Position numbers and translations under genes: made by a program. Source: Aricia agestis (taxonomy: Eukaryota > Arthropoda > Insecta > Lepidoptera > Lycaenidae). Taken from it: a stretch of 64,000 nucleotides of DNA. Below, piece after piece: positions 13,101 through 24,495 of the stretch (within the stretch, counting starts at the first letter, position 1; each line of letters starts with the position of its first letter). The stretch lies in contig NC_056409.1 of assembly GCF_905147365.1 (NCBI RefSeq), forward strand, positions 5,461,001 through 5,525,000, written 5' to 3'. The notes beneath the pieces are model-generated. The model had not been told where the DNA came from. It searched no databases and saw only the letters and a program-made list of their open reading frames with translations.

Positions 13101-16100
13101 AATGCGTATTTGCGTTTGTTCTATTGACATTATTAACGTTTGACGATGTGGTTTAAGTAAATATTATGATCAACAAATAGGTATGTTTCATTGGAAAATA
13201 GACGAATTATACAATTGGAATCAACCATTTACAATAATATATAGGTATATTATATAAAATTCTCCTGTCACACCGTACTCCTCTTAAACGGCTTTACTGA
13301 TTTTTACCAAATTTTATATGCATATTCAGTAGGTCTGAGAATCGGCTACTGGCTACTTTTTATATTGCTAAGTGCATTTGTTGAATTAATAATAGTGAAC
13401 TATTACAACTCGAGACTGACAGCGAACAATGTTTGTGCGACGGGATAGCGATGGACGTTGACATGGTGCCGTACTTATTTAGTCACTTCAATAAAATAAT
13501 ATACGAAACACTTTATATGGCAAAACAACATTTGCCGGGACAGCTAGTATATTATGTTTAATAATATTAGGTATATATACGTTAACGTGATTATAAAATA
13601 TATGTTACAACTTACAATACGAGTACATTTTCCTAGTATATTTAAAAGTGTTGAGTAACTTTAGTGTAACTTGTAATATTAATTTAGAAAAATAAAATAC
13701 GTCTTAGCACAATTTGAGATCAATCTAAGTTGCGAAATAGTTTTAATCAGGAAAAACCTTGAGATTATTCAAAATGTCTACGTGATATATTATGTTATTT
13801 TATTATTTAGAACAAAGACATTTGGTACATTATTGTACGGCATCTGCATGCTAGTAACTTAATTATAATTAGTTTTAATGGATACAAGTATCTAAACTGT
13901 AACAAAATTTTAAAAATCTAATAGAGTAAAGTTTACTCTTTTGGTAGAACAAATTGATACACAATACAGTATTGATTTTTTACCAACAAATAATGACGTA
14001 TACTAGGAAATATCACCGTCATGGTTAGGAACGTGACTTTATTACTAATAACACTTAATAGCAACGACTGCCTAATGTGGCAGTTGTGGGACAGAGGGAC
14101 AGAATGTACCCCATCTTCTGGTTCAGAGTATATTATAACAACTGCCGTCGACATAGACTGCTTTATTACTAACAAATAGATCCAGACTAGTGACATTATT
14201 TTGATAAACTCTAAGAACTGAGTTCTCACGTAATTTTATAAGATGAAACATAATATCTAAATATTTTAAGTCGGGTTTTCCTTCCTGACGCTATAACTCC
14301 AGAACGCACGAACCGATTTCCACGGTTTTGCATTCGTTGGAAAGGTCTCGGGCTCCGTGAGGTCTATAGAAAAAAAAATCAGAAAAAACTTCAAGAGAAA
14401 AGCAGGAAAACAGGTAAAATCATTTTATAGCAAAACAACATTTGACGGGACAGCTAGTTATAGATATTTAAGTAGATATATTATTACTCTATTAGGTCAA
14501 GGTCACATAATATTATCTTATCATAATATGCGCATTGACATGTGTTACAGTTAACAAAGCCACGGTGATTCAAACAATTAATAGATTAGGAAGTGTTAGT
14601 AAAGTGTGTTAAGGTTGAAAACTTGAATCAACATTTCTGCAATACATTGTCTACACTCTAGTCTACGATCTACATCATCTATATAGCAGCTATACTCAAA
14701 ATATATGCACGGGCACGCGGCCCGAAGCCGCAGCCGCCGGGACTTCGCAAAGTCGTCGAGAAAGAAAAAACACTGATCTATAGCTGTAGCTCCGTTTTTA
14801 TTTTTAATAGAGGCTCCAGGACTTGCTTAAAACAAGTAATCTTGCAAAGGTGTTATTCTAAATAAGCTCTCTACCTTTATTTCCTCAACTCTACTGGGTT
14901 TAATCTACCAAGACTCCTTGGCATATCCTACTAATATTATAAAGGCGAAAGTTTGTTTGGATGTATGGATGTGTGGATGTTTGTTACTCTTCTTTCACGC
15001 AAAAACTACTGAACGGATTTTAATGAAACTTTACAATAATATAGCTTATACATCAGAATAACACATAGGCTACAATTTTAACCAACTTTCAAAATGGGGG
15101 AGGTGTTATGTTCGTTTTCTTATATTCAACGATTACTCCGCCGTTTGTTAACCGATTTTCAAAATTTTTCTTTTATGGTATATAGGGTATCATCCCAATT
15201 TGGTATTATATTCACAAAAGTGGTGATCTGATGAAGGATCCATAAGTAATCGAGGGAACTCCTCAAAACTTATAGGGAAACATGTGGTGACTTCGGTTTC
15301 GTGAGAAGTTTTCTGAGCATATGCTACCAACAAGTAAGATTTTGCACCGAGATATACCTGGTATACCGTGGTTCGGAAGTAGCTGAGAGAACTCCTGATT
15401 CTTTATAGATACAAGTTTGGGAGTTTCGGCGTTGTTTTAAGAACGGAAAGCATATGCTACTATGCAAATTACATTCATCATCATCATCATCACTACCATA
15501 TTATACCATTTCATAGTCTTAGATCGAGACTCAAGTTTGTCAAGCGATAATTAAAAAAAATCTATACCTACCTAATATTATAAACCTGAAGAGTATGTTT
15601 GCTTGAACGCGTCAATCTCAGGAACTACAGGTCCGATTTAAAAACTTATCTCAGTGTTAGATAGATCATTTATCGAGTAAGACTATATGCTATATTATAT
15701 TATCACGCTAAGACTTATACGACCGAAGAAACTCAGGAAAATGTGGGAAAAACGGGGGAAATATTTTTATGGGAAAATGTACGGTTTCTGTAAAATTCCT
15801 AATTTACGCGGGCGCGGGACATCTAGTAATATTATATGTCATGGATCTTCCCTTTTATGATTAGTCATTTGAACATGCGATTTGATTACTAAGAACTTAG
15901 TATTCTCCCATTCTATAGTTTCTAATCCCCGCGACCTTCGAGATACGAGTGTTGGACTTATAGATCTAAGTACTAGAATTCAGGGGTGGCCAACTTAATT
16001 AGATCTTCTACTGTTTACTAACGAAACCCTGTGCCATCTACCCAGTACTATCAGAGAAGTTGATTACTAGGCAGATGGGGGACCTACGTAGTTTGGTCGC

Positions 16101-19100
16101 GTTACGTCAAGCCCAGCCGACAGATCACAATTTAGTACACACTTTCGCATTTATAATATTAGTAATGTAGTATGGATTTAATGTTCTAATAACTCACTTA
16201 TCCTTTCTCGCCTTCAACGCTCGTATCGGCGACTTGAACAGCACCTCTGCCTTGAAGGCGCGTTGCTGGTCGTCCAAGAGCATGAGGGCGCAGGGCCGCC
16301 GCGCGCGCACCACTAGCAGCCAATTGGTGCGGAACACCATCTCGCACAGCGACACCTCGCCCAGCTCCTCCTTGCCTGGTGACGTCAGCACAGAGTGAGA
16401 GGGAGATACAGAGTGACAGAGAGAGGGATACGAGCAGATAGAACAGCATGAGGACGCAGCTCGCGCGCGCACCACCAGAATCCAGTTGGTGCGTAACACC
16501 ATCTCGCACAGCGACACCTCTCCCAGCTCCTTCTTGCCTGGTGACGTCAGCACGGTGAAGTATAGAGGAGAGAGAGAGAAAGGCCTTAGGGCTGTCGCCG
16601 ATTAATTGCAGTGAGAGAGAACGAAACAGCTAGATTAATATAAGAAAACTTAAAGGATTTCGAGGAGAGTCATTCCTAGATTTATAAACAGGCCGTATAG
16701 GCCGCGGCCTAGGTACGGCAGCCTCCTAGGGAAGCGGCAGTTTTTTGTACATGGGGCGGCGGAAATAAAGTGGCAGCCTACATTTATAAAAAATATAAAT
16801 CCGGCACTGAGGAGAGTGAAATAGAGGGAAATGACAGAAAGAGAAAATAGTTCATTTTAAGGGGCTTTTAAGTAGGCTATATAAATTGCAATACATATTA
16901 TATTGGTTTAAATGTATTATCATGCAATTTGCCACATCTAAAGGTTTACAACTCTGTAGTGCAATCGTTTCACTTAAAATAATGTAGCTTTGATATACAT
17001 AGTTTAAAAGATTATAATATTGTAGCAATGTAGGTATGTTCGCAGTTCGACACATTTATATACAGAAGTACCTAGTACCTACTGCGTATGCGTCAGTCGT
17101 CACACTCACACATGTAAACACGCATTATCGCCACCTGCATTATGTTTAAATGAAGTAAAAAAATATTATTATTACGATTAATCATCATCATAAACATAAC
17201 TACTTACTGTTATAATCTTTCACATGTACGATAAGTTTTTTAACATTATGAAACAATGTTCTAAAAATAATAATTAATCAACAGAAAAGTCACTCAACTA
17301 CTCTATTATTTTGTGATGAACACTTCTACTAAATTAATTTAATTACTAAATATATCATAAAAAAAATAGAAATAAAAGTATTTACTCATTGTAAACTTTC
17401 ATAAGAGGCCTATGTCCAGCAGTGGATGACTATAGGCTGATATGATGATGATGATGATGAAACTTTCATAAAGCTAGTAAACAAGAACAGCAATGAACTT
17501 TTTGAAGTTATTAAAACCAAAGAATACAACTTACTGTAGTGCGCCTTCTCGACAAGTGGGTCGACATTGTACACGCGCAGACCAGATGTTAGGCAGCAAG
17601 TGAAGCAGCCTGAAATATAATCATTATATTGAAATATAATCATAAAAACTATATTGTGTTGCTTTAGGTTAATATTTTATAATAATTATTCTACAATGGC
17701 TGAAAACAACTTATTTGGTATTCTGATTTTAACACAGAAGAACTTTTATACAAATTAATGAACAATTAATAGTTAAATAAAAGATCAACTTTCAAGTACA
17801 TTTAAACAAAGTAATTGTATTTCAAAATTATAAAAATTATAGCTTATCTATTTTTATCGCGGCCACATGTGGCCGCCTGTCAGTTGAAGCATTAATATTT
17901 AATAGTAAATACCACATAATTCCTAGCTTGCAATTATAGTAATGCAATAAATATTTTGTCTATGTTAACACTAGAAAGAGCGGAGCGGTCAAATGACCGC
18001 ATTTTCGTTTTTAATTTGCGATATTTTTGTTACCTTTGCATGAAATTCGTTTTCCTCTCGTGACATTTAATAATTTTCGATTGTTTAAATTGTGATAACG
18101 TGTTATTAATGATTGCTCAATAATTATAAGTTTTAAATAACAACCTACCTAGAAAGACCGCAGCGGTCAATTGACCGCTTGAATAAAATTTCTAAAGAAA
18201 GTGGGGTTTTCTTGCAAGTTTTATTTTTCTTTAAAATTTTTTATTATTATTATGTTTTGTTTGTGTATTGTATTTCAAATTTGATTTAAAATTTATGAAA
18301 AACTCGACTTGTCAATGACTCATAGGACAAAAGTGGGATAAATATTTTTATTCACATAAATGGTCTAAATTTTCACATTTTTATATGTAAAAATAATGGT
18401 AATATATTTACAAATATAGTATGTGCACAAATAAACTTTTACCTTGCCTGTTTTGATATTGTAACGTATTTCAAGTTTTTTGCCTTATGAAACCCTGTTT
18501 TTTGAAAATTATCAACGTTACTACAAAAATCTGTGTCAATTTTCACAGTATGTTGAACCTGAGTTGATCTAACACAGCCAGGGTTTATTAGTAGTTCGAA
18601 TTTCAATAAAATGTTTATGCTGGGTTAATTTAATTTTTGTTTTACCTACACAAACAAAGGTTGCGAATTGTAGTTCTATGAAAATATGATAAAAATTGTT
18701 ATATTTATGCTAATTTTAAGTATATTTCATTTCTAAAGCATATTTTTTGTATTTTTTTAGCTTTAGTGATAAAAGATTTTTATATTGTGACTAAAAATAC
18801 GACACATAAAAATAATAGTTTTGTCCTCTAATAGGGTAATCAAGATATTCATGGCTTCTAGACGTGAATTACTGTACATAAGAGTAACTTTACCATTATA
18901 TTGCTAAAATGAGAAAATATAAAATCTGAAAAAACGGTGTTTTATGCTCAAATACAGGAACAAAACCAATAAAACTTGTGGAGTCATTATAATGTCATTA
19001 TATCAGTAGCAGGTCTATAAAATGCTTTTTTAAATAATTTTCTTGAATATTTGTTCTATAATTTAATTTAGTTACATTTATAAATAATGACATGATCAAT

Positions 19101-20248
19101 AAAATGCAAAAGCAAAATAATAGGACACACAAAAAATGTAAAAACATACGATGGGTCATTTGACCGCTCTTGGTCTTTCTAGGAAGTTCAGAATTCCGGT
19201 CTTTTTAGTGTTAATAAATTTAATCCTAATGTAGAAAGAACTAGAAGTTTATTAAACTAATAAAAAAATTCACACTATGTATGGAGACGTGCTACTTTTA
19301 AATTGTTTTGTTCTTGTCTGCTAAGTTAGGAACAGGGCCCCCGCTACCATATGTGCAATGCACACGGGCGCCATCCTCTAGGGGCGCCAAATCGCCATTT
19401 TTAGGGGCCAAATCGCCATCTTTAGGGGCGCCAAAACCAAGGACCCAAAAAATTTGCCTAAATGGGTGCCAAAATCCTATTTTTGCACACAGGCGCCAGT
19501 AACCCTTACGGAGGCCCTGGTTAGGATGGTTCTTTGCTTCATAGATAACGACAAAACATTGTATATAATTTCTATATATCTGTATACAATGTGGGTCATT
19601 TTATTAAAAAAAGATATAATATGTGTATGGGGAGGTTAGTAGGTACAGTTTGTTTAGTAGAGTTTCAATCATAAAAGCAAAACTATTTTGAAGTAATTTT
19701 AAGTTCAGAGACAACTGAACTGGTATGAAAGCTAACAAAAATTTAGTAAGTAAAAAGTTATGAACAACCGAACTGGTTTTAAAATATGACTCACAGTTAA
19801 CACAATGCTGAATGCTATAAAAAAAATAAAACGGTAGCAATATGGACAGCGAGTTTAGCAATTTTGTTTATGTATTTGTTTACGTACTTATATCGAGATA
19901 TTGGTCGCAAGATTTACAAGCTGGTCAGTGAATTTGGTATAGTACATGCGTAAATAAAATTCTGCGCGGGTGATCGACTAAAAATACAAACAACACGTGG
20001 TAGAGCATCGAACTATCACTCGCGCGTGGCGATCATAATAAACGCAATAACATGAATTCTAACTTGCTGAGTGCACGATCTTATTTATTCGACAGTACTA
20101 TTTATGAGCATGTGATTTGTTGTTGCGGTGCAGTGAAATATTGTTAAATGAGAACAAAGAACGCAGGTTGACGAACTAGGAAGTAATTCAAACCTTGGTC
20201 CTGGTTAAACCCCAGGCTCGTGATCCCGCTGCTCCTCCGGCGCGCCAT
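4144..20248 (-). CDS. WDR45: WIPI3/4-family beta-propeller autophagy protein (WDR45-like), 7 exons
   Basis: PROPPIN proteins bind PI3P/PI(3,5)P2 on forming autophagosomes and, with ATG2, help the phagophore grow. Coding exons in order of translation: 20194-20248, 17535-17609, 16198-16375, 12896-13070, 5603-5814, 5018-5175, 4144-4271. Phases join without error to give 326 residues; vertebrate WIPI3/4 have about 344-360. The start ATG at 20248 opens a 5' exon reading MARRRSSGITSLGFNQDQ, matching the family N-terminus, and the stop TAA is at 4144-4146. Visible hallmarks are LRVYNVDPL (exon 2), VAVVLASSVQVLSLP (exon 4) and CHQSDIAAV, then the phosphoinositide-binding LRRG at residues 221-224 and YCINFNWSG across the exon 5/6 junction. 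The C-terminus ICEDGTFHKF...GNCHRSDFEYFL looks closer to WIPI4 than WIPI3. The loop after LHVW (residues about 254-271), which should be the membrane-inserting 6CD loop, is short and Ala/Pro/Cys-rich. Exons are GC-rich against AT-rich introns. The family call is firm; WIPI4 over WIPI3 is inference. Confidence 0.93.
4272..5017. other. WIPI gene intron 6, filled with MITE fragments
   Basis: Three structures fill it. A TIR element at about 4420-4640 has CTTACACGGGCAA at one end and TTGCCCGTATAAG at the other. A hairpin element at 4678-4814 has arms around CGCCTCTAGTACACCGACG. A 3' fragment at about 4835-4873 belongs to the CTGCCTAGGAATCAATTTCC family also found at 22697, 24868, 25327 and 47168. 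Confidence 0.7.
5339..5554. mobile_element. MITE in WIPI intron 5, probable TA target
   Basis: Terminal inverted repeats of about 24 bases: ATAGGTCTACCAGAATCTGG at the left and the complement ending GATTCTGGTAGACCTAT at the right. TA lies next to both ends, as in Tc1/mariner-type elements, but the short TSD makes the superfamily tentative. The interior is AT-rich without a transposase frame. Confidence 0.75.
6126..6252. mobile_element. MITE copy, CACCTAAAATTTAGGTG family
   Basis: It contains TTTCACCAACAACACC, the palindrome CACCTAAAATTTAGGTG, then AAGGGGCACCTAACG, and ends in a run CTTAGGTGACGTATAT. A second, inverted copy lies at 12655-12808 in the same intron, so the two flank the large hairpin. 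Confidence 0.7.
6527..6600 (+). mobile_element. Degenerate tRNA-derived SINE head
   Basis: An A-box-like TGGTAGCGCAATGG and a B-box-like CAGGTTCGCTACGCG lie about 45 bases apart, as in lepidopteran tRNA-derived SINEs. No cloverleaf forms, so this is not a functional tRNA. The 3' limit is uncertain. Confidence 0.5.
7372..9871. mobile_element. hAT-type DNA transposon remnant nested in the fold-back arm
   Basis: Ends are TAGGGCATCGA and TCGATGCCCTA, with ACCCGAAAACCCGGGTTTT repeats just inside both ends. The flanks CTCCTAAA (7364-7371) and GTCCGAAG (9872-9879) look like an eroded 8-base target duplication; the uninterrupted right arm of the host fold-back reads CTCCTAAG at the matching place, which supports this. 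Inside is a palindromic repeat (8003-8203), and no frame long enough for a transposase survives. Confidence 0.8.
8003..8203 (-). repeat. Palindromic repeat with hammerhead-like centre
   Basis: Arms of about 70 bases (ACTTTTTAATCGGGACTTAA on the left, its complement on the right) surround a centre at 8076-8115. Read on the minus strand, the centre is CTC GTGACCAC, a 6-7-bp GC stem with a 6-base loop, then GAAAC GTC GAG. That order resembles a hammerhead core, but three positions differ from consensus. A second, shortened copy is at 62334-62490. Confidence 0.7.
12655..12808. mobile_element. Second MITE copy, CACCTAAAATTTAGGTG family, inverted
   Basis: Reverse-complement counterpart of 6126-6252, with ATACGTCACCTAAG at one end and GGTGTCGTTGGTGAAAAG at the other. 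A partial further copy with GTCACCTAAGTATTACGGGG lies just before it at about 12554-12640. Confidence 0.7.
13071..16197. other. WIPI gene intron 3, mainly Helitron-like repeats
   Basis: Two related Helitron-like 3' ends finish ACGGGACAGCTAG at about 13547 and 14457. A third region from about 14930 to 15505 starts CTAATATTATAAAGGCGAAA and ends in a CATCATCATC run. A fourth element is complete at 15561-15826. A truncated copy of the CTAGGCAGATGGGG MITE lies at about 16047-16130. No exon was seen. Confidence 0.65.
15561..15826 (+). mobile_element. Short Helitron-like element, complete ends
   Basis: It begins TCTATACC after an A and ends GGGACATCTAG before a T, with a GC-rich hairpin just inside the 3' end, which is the Helitron rule set. 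The body shares CTCAGGAACTACAGGTCCGA and GTTAGATAG blocks with copies at 22870-24004 and 30121-30522. It is non-autonomous; no Rep/helicase frame is present. Confidence 0.75.
16376..17534. other. WIPI gene intron 2
   Basis: Besides the exon duplicate it holds a GC-rich repeat fragment near 16690-16790 and, at about 17404-17460, a LINE 3' end of the form CCTATGTCCAGCAGTGGATG followed by a GATGAT run. The remainder is plain AT-rich sequence. Confidence 0.6.
16437..16560 (-). repeat. Tandem duplicate of WIPI exon 3 start and its acceptor
   Basis: These bases repeat 16275-16398 at an offset of exactly 162 bases: the CAG acceptor, then codons for KKELGEVSLCEMVLRTNW, against KEELGEVSLCEMVFRTNW in the exon proper. 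Similarity fades after the VVRAR codons. Because 162 is a multiple of three and no stop intervenes, using the upstream acceptor (exon 16198-16537) would add 54 residues in frame. Confidence 0.85.
17969..19210. mobile_element. piggyBac-type non-autonomous element, TTAA target
   Basis: TTAA at 17965-17968 and 19211-19214 flanks ends CACTAGAAAGA and TCTTTTTAGTG. Sub-terminal repeats contain GCGGTCAAATGACCGC near 17985, a close copy near 18164 and GGTCATTTGACCGC near 19153. The interior is AT-rich and lacks a transposase frame, so it would depend on enzyme made elsewhere. Confidence 0.88.
19333..19519. mobile_element. hAT MITE with CAGGGCCCCC ends, copy 1
   Basis: Ends CAGGGCCCCCGCTACC and GGAGGCCCTG are flanked by GTTAGGAA (19325-19332) and GTTAGGAT (19520-19527), an 8-base target duplication with one mismatch. 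The interior has repeated GGGGCGCCAAA blocks. Copy 2 is at 26445-26619. Confidence 0.9.
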
Positions 20249-20875
20249 GTTTTACGCACAATAGATTTATCATAAACATTGAGTTGCCTTTTTATCGATT
20301 GTCTTATAGGACATTTTCACATTGAATTTTTTAAATACGCATATATTTTAGTTACATTGCGAACAATGTGTGAAACACAGCTGATATTTTGATGACTGAT
20401 GACAGAAAAACATTAAGTGTTGCCATCAATGAAATTATCTACTTCTTCTTCGACATGTCTGCTAGATTAAACTTTGGCCAGATTTTTTTTATAAAATAAG
20501 TACATACCTATTTATAGTTTCATTCATTGTAATTGGAATTTGACTAAGTTTGAAAGTTGCTGACAAACATAATTGCTTACTTTATTTTGTAAAAAATTAA
20601 AAAAATGGAAAACTTCAAAACCATTTTGTCTTCCCTGGTTGAAGAAATTATTTTTCAAGTAAAATTTTCAGTTTTAAAAACGGTTTTAAATTATTTTGGG
20701 TGCCATTTAGCTAAGATAATAATTGGGACGTTAAGACACGTAAAACTTATAAATTTTTAAAAGTACGTTACCAAATTTTTTTCTCAACATGTCGAAACTC
20801 GAAATTATAGTAGTTAGGCTGTTATTTGATACTTTACTTTCAGGAGTTCAGTCATCGCTTCATCGCTAGTTTAAG
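20249..20875. promoter_or_regulatory. Shared divergent upstream region
   Basis: About 627 bases separate the WIPI start codon (minus) from the start codon of the four-exon gene (plus). Both 5' UTRs and promoters should lie here or nearby. No convincing TATA box or named motif was identified. A bidirectional promoter is an inference from geometry alone. Confidence 0.45.
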
Positions 20876-23800
20876 ATGGATTTTGTTACAACAAACAATA
20901 ATGACTTTCAATTTCCTTTTTATAAGCAGGTTGTAGGAAAGTAAGTGATCTAATTTTTATTCCACTCCTTGTCTTTCTACGATCTATGCCTACCTTACCT
21001 ACTCATTACGAGCAATGAGCATCCTGTTGATCTAACTGTAAGTACCGTCCCTGTAAGTGGCGTCCCAGCCAAAATAACTCTCTTTATGAAACTATACCTA
21101 CCATACCACTGCATCGCAGTCCGCAAGTCGCAACATGTCATTCTAGTACCTACTAGGTATATTGGACGTCCAATAACTATACTTACCTGCAGCAAACTGC
21201 TACGCTTTAAGCCTTATCCAATGCTGATTTCAGGCCATGCGAGCCTCCCAAACCAAATTCCACGCCGCTGGCACGTCCTCCACCTGTCGCTCCATACAGT
21301 CACTGCGACTCCCACTCCTACTCCCCCCGAGTGGAGCAATACAAGCAGCTGCTAGAGAAAGAGCAGAAGCTCTGCCAAGATTATGAACATCTTCAGAAGC
21401 AGGTTCTTTCAATCATTTCTTGATTGCGCACAATTAGTAGCTGCAGCCTGTAGGTGTTAGTATTGATTGAGTACAGCATATGAAGATAGTCAATTTTGTT
21501 GCTATTAATTTTTAACAGGCAATGAAATATTAATTTTATTACTACGAAAGTACGAAGTACGAACTATGTAGAGAATGTTTGTATTATTGCTAATAACATC
21601 CTTACAGAAATTGATGCTATTCGCACTTTTCTAGTACCTAATAGACAATTTTAAAATACTACAATATTATATGTATGAAAATAATTCATTATAATCTTTA
21701 AAAATCCAAATAACAATGTTCTCTAGCTCCTTACGTTTTTAATACAGCTGGTGGACGTGACAAACGACATTTTGGACCATCCTTGCGATGACCTGGACAC
21801 GAAGATGATGACGATGTACCAAGCCACATATAAAAAGAGATGTTAGTATGTTTGTATGAATTCTTAATACACAAATAAGATAAGGTAAAACACCTCTTAC
21901 TGGCACTGTAAGAGTTCATAGTTACAACAAATAACAGAATTTATAATAACTAATTAGTAATTAATTATGGAATTGCTAGTAATTTCTACAAAAACATCTA
22001 TGGTGTTAATGATATTTATGATGACTGCCAACGATGGGATAGTTTGCCCTATGATAAATTACTTGAAATGGTAGGAAAATGTTGGTTAGACCATATTTTA
22101 ACGAATCACATTCATCATGTTTTCTATTCAATGCTTTGCAAATAGGACGAGTACTTTGACCGCAACGATAATTTGGTCAGAGCGTGACATGACACTTTGT
22201 CATCGCTCGATATGTAAATTACTTACAAATACAAGTAATTTACCTTATTGTTTAGCTAAAGTCAAAACCACTAGACCAGTCACAAAACATTGTGACTAGT
22301 CACAAATGTTACCTTTAGGTACTTAAGTATATTAAATGTGGTGCAAAGTTCTAGCAATCTGATGAATCTGCTAGATACAAGCTAAACATTTTTATTCATA
22401 ACTTCGCATCATTAAAAAAAAATGCTAGGTTAAGATTAGTTATATGCTTATTAGGTACCTATACGGTATACCGTATATGTACCAATGAGTTTCTAAAATA
22501 CTAGAGTAGCAATGTCTTACAAAAGATTCTCAGAAATGCGTAACCACTTTTTTGTTCAAAAGACAATGTCAAGTCATATATTCGTTATGTCATTATGTAT
22601 GTGAGATATGCCTGCAGGCATCTTCGAAGTGGCAACGCGTTGCTACCGTAAACTTCCAATCTAGTTACGTTAGTAACATAGAATATCATTGATATGTACT
22701 ATCGAGGAAGTTGATAGGCAGATGGGGGGCCTACGTAGTTTGGTCGCGTAACGTCAAACCCGGCCGACAGATCGCAATTAACATTGAATATTGACATGAT
22801 CCGACCACATGACGTTGGTCTGTCAACTGCCTAGGAATCAATTTCCTCGATGGTACTTATATCTATATTTCTATACTAATATTATAAAGCGGAAGAGTTT
22901 GTTAGTTTGTTTGTTTGTTTGAACGCGCTAATCTCAGGAACTACTGGTCCGATTTGAAAAATTCTTTCAGTGTTAGATAGTCCATTTATCGAGGAAGGCT
23001 ATAGGTTATATTTTATCTCGCTAAGACTAAAGGGAGCGAGGAAATAGAGGAAAATGTTGAAAAAACGGGGGGAAATTATTGGAAAGGGCTTATATGAACG
23101 CGCTAATCTCAGGAACTACTGGTCCGATTTAAAAAAATATTTCAGTGTTAGATATCCCAGTTATCAAGGAAGGCTATAGGCTATATTTTGTAACGCTAAG
23201 ACTAATAGAAGCCAAGAAATAGAGGAAAATATGTAAAAAACGGGAAAAATCACTCACGAACTACTGGAGCATTTTTTCTGTTATTTGGATCAGATAAGAA
23301 GTAGATCACGTGAAGGATCATAAGCTTTTTTTGTGGACTATATTAGAAATATCTAATTTACGCGGGCGAAGCTGCGCGTATATTTGGCGTGGTCACGACA
23401 TCACGCTTAAACAGCTGGACCCATTTTGCTGAAATTTGGTATAAAGATACTTTGAGTCCCGAAAAAGAACATAGGATACATTTTGTCCCGGAAAAATGTA
23501 CGGTTACTGCACAAAATACTTTTATGATTTGTGCATAAACTATTCAATCTATTTTGATGGAATTTGGTATCGAGATACTTTGAGCCTCGGGAAAGGACAA
23601 GGAATACTAATTTTGTCCCGGAAAATGTACGGTTCCCGCACAATAAACTTTTAAGATTAGGTATATTCGCCTAAACTATTCAATCTATTTTGATGAAATT
23701 TGGTATGGCAATACTTTTAGTCTCGGGAAATGACAAGGGATACTTTTTATGCAGGAAAATATACGGTTCCCGCACAATAAACTTTTATCATTATCGCTTA

Positions 23801-24495
23801 AACTATTTAATCTATATTGAGGAAATTTGGAATGAAGATTGGGGATACTAATTTGAATCTGGGACAAGGACTGTTTTTTGTCCCGGAAAAATGTGCGGTT
23901 CCCACACAATATACTTTTCTGATTTGCGCGTAAACGATTCAATCGATGTACGGGAACAACTATAAACTAAAGTCTACGCGGACGAAGTCGCGGGCAACAG
24001 CTAGTTGTATAATATTATGTTACGCTTAAAGACCGAAAACGCTCAGTGAACGAAAAAAATATATATTATATAATACCTAATGCATGTTGTATTATGTGTA
24101 GGCTTTATAACATTAAAGTAGTTTAATTATTTTCAAACTTTACGAAATATTGTCCAACAGCATTCCCGGTGAGTGAATACAGAAAGATAATGGCGGCCTC
24201 GCAGTCTGACGCACCGATTCCGATGGAGAGTCACAGACTGGGTATCCTACGGTGCTACAAGGATCCCACACACTTCACACCCAAACCCCCTACCGTTCGT
24301 CCCACAATCCAACCGCCTAGGACGGTGCATACGGGCGTAGCACCTAAAGCAGCAGAGGTCTGGTTCTCCGACTATCCCGGTAGGACAGAATACATGGATA
24401 CCTACAGCTCGTCTGCAAAATCCTCCTGGAGATCCATGCAGAGGTATAAGGAACCTTTGCCGTCGACTCGTCGAAGAGCGGATGTGTGCCTATAA
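20876..24495 (+). CDS. Unrecognised 220-residue protein, four exons
   Basis: Coding exons 20876-20940, 21234-21402, 21748-21841 and 24161-24495 join in frame through GTAAGT, GTTCTT and GTTAGT donors and CAG acceptors. The protein starts MDFVTTNNNDFQFPFYKQVV. It has a Pro-rich stretch (residues about 23-45), then a charged, probably helical or coiled-coil segment VEQYKQLLEKEQKLCQDYEH (about 55-74). MMTMYQATYKKR follows near 98-109, and the last exon contains SDYPGRTEYMDTYSSSAKSS and ends RRRADVCL. There is no signal peptide or membrane segment. Stop TAA is at 24493-24495, with AATAAA-type signals within about 230 bases. Tyr-rich short blocks of this kind occur in small axonemal microtubule-inner proteins, but that is only a loose resemblance and I assign no function. 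Exon reality is supported by phase agreement at all three junctions and by higher GC than the flanks. Confidence 0.75.
22697..22856. mobile_element. MITE with GTAC(C/T)ATCGAGGAA ends
   Basis: Ends GTACTATCGAGGAAGTTGAT and ATCAATTTCCTCGATGGTAC are inverted repeats. The interior has ACCTACGTAGTTTGGTCGCG and GACCACATGACGTTGG. Four other copies or fragments occur in the window (about 4835, 16047, 24868-25045, 25327-25503, 47168-47324). Confidence 0.8.
22870..24004 (+). mobile_element. Helitron-like element with two internal tandem arrays
   Basis: It begins TCTATACTAATATTATAAAG and ends GCGGGCAACAGCTAG before a T, with the hairpin GCGGACGAAGTCGCG just inside. The first part repeats a unit of about 180 bases twice (GCTAATCTCAGGAACTACTG at about 22926 and 23103). 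The second part repeats a unit of about 130 bases four to five times (GAAATTTGGTAT ... CCCGGAAAATGTACGGTTCC) from about 23400 to 23950. Confidence 0.78.

Larger units (their letters stand above)
17610..20193. other. WIPI gene intron 1
   Basis: Contains a piggyBac-type element (17969-19210) and a hAT MITE (19333-19519). The rest is AT-rich with no exon. The donor after exon 1 is GTTTGA, a weaker but valid GT donor. Confidence 0.65.
21842..24160. other. Intron 3 of the four-exon gene
   Basis: About 2.3 kb. It contains a palindromic MITE (22697-22856) and a Helitron-like element with internal tandem repeats (22870-24004), which ends about 150 bases before the last exon. The two shorter introns (20941-21233, 21403-21747) hold no recognisable repeat. 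Confidence 0.7.

Noticed and set aside
16194..16553. 119-codon minus-strand frame as a stand-alone gene
   Set aside because: It is WIPI exon 3 plus its tandem duplicate and intron; not a separate gene.
20969..21355. 128-codon plus-strand frame
   Set aside because: It crosses intron 1 and reads exon 2 of the four-exon gene in the wrong frame; the correct frame is fixed by neighbouring exon phases.
23380..23950. CRISPR-like array of spaced repeats
   Set aside because: The units of about 130 bases are degenerate tandem repeats within a Helitron-like element of a eukaryote; no short identical repeats with unique spacers.
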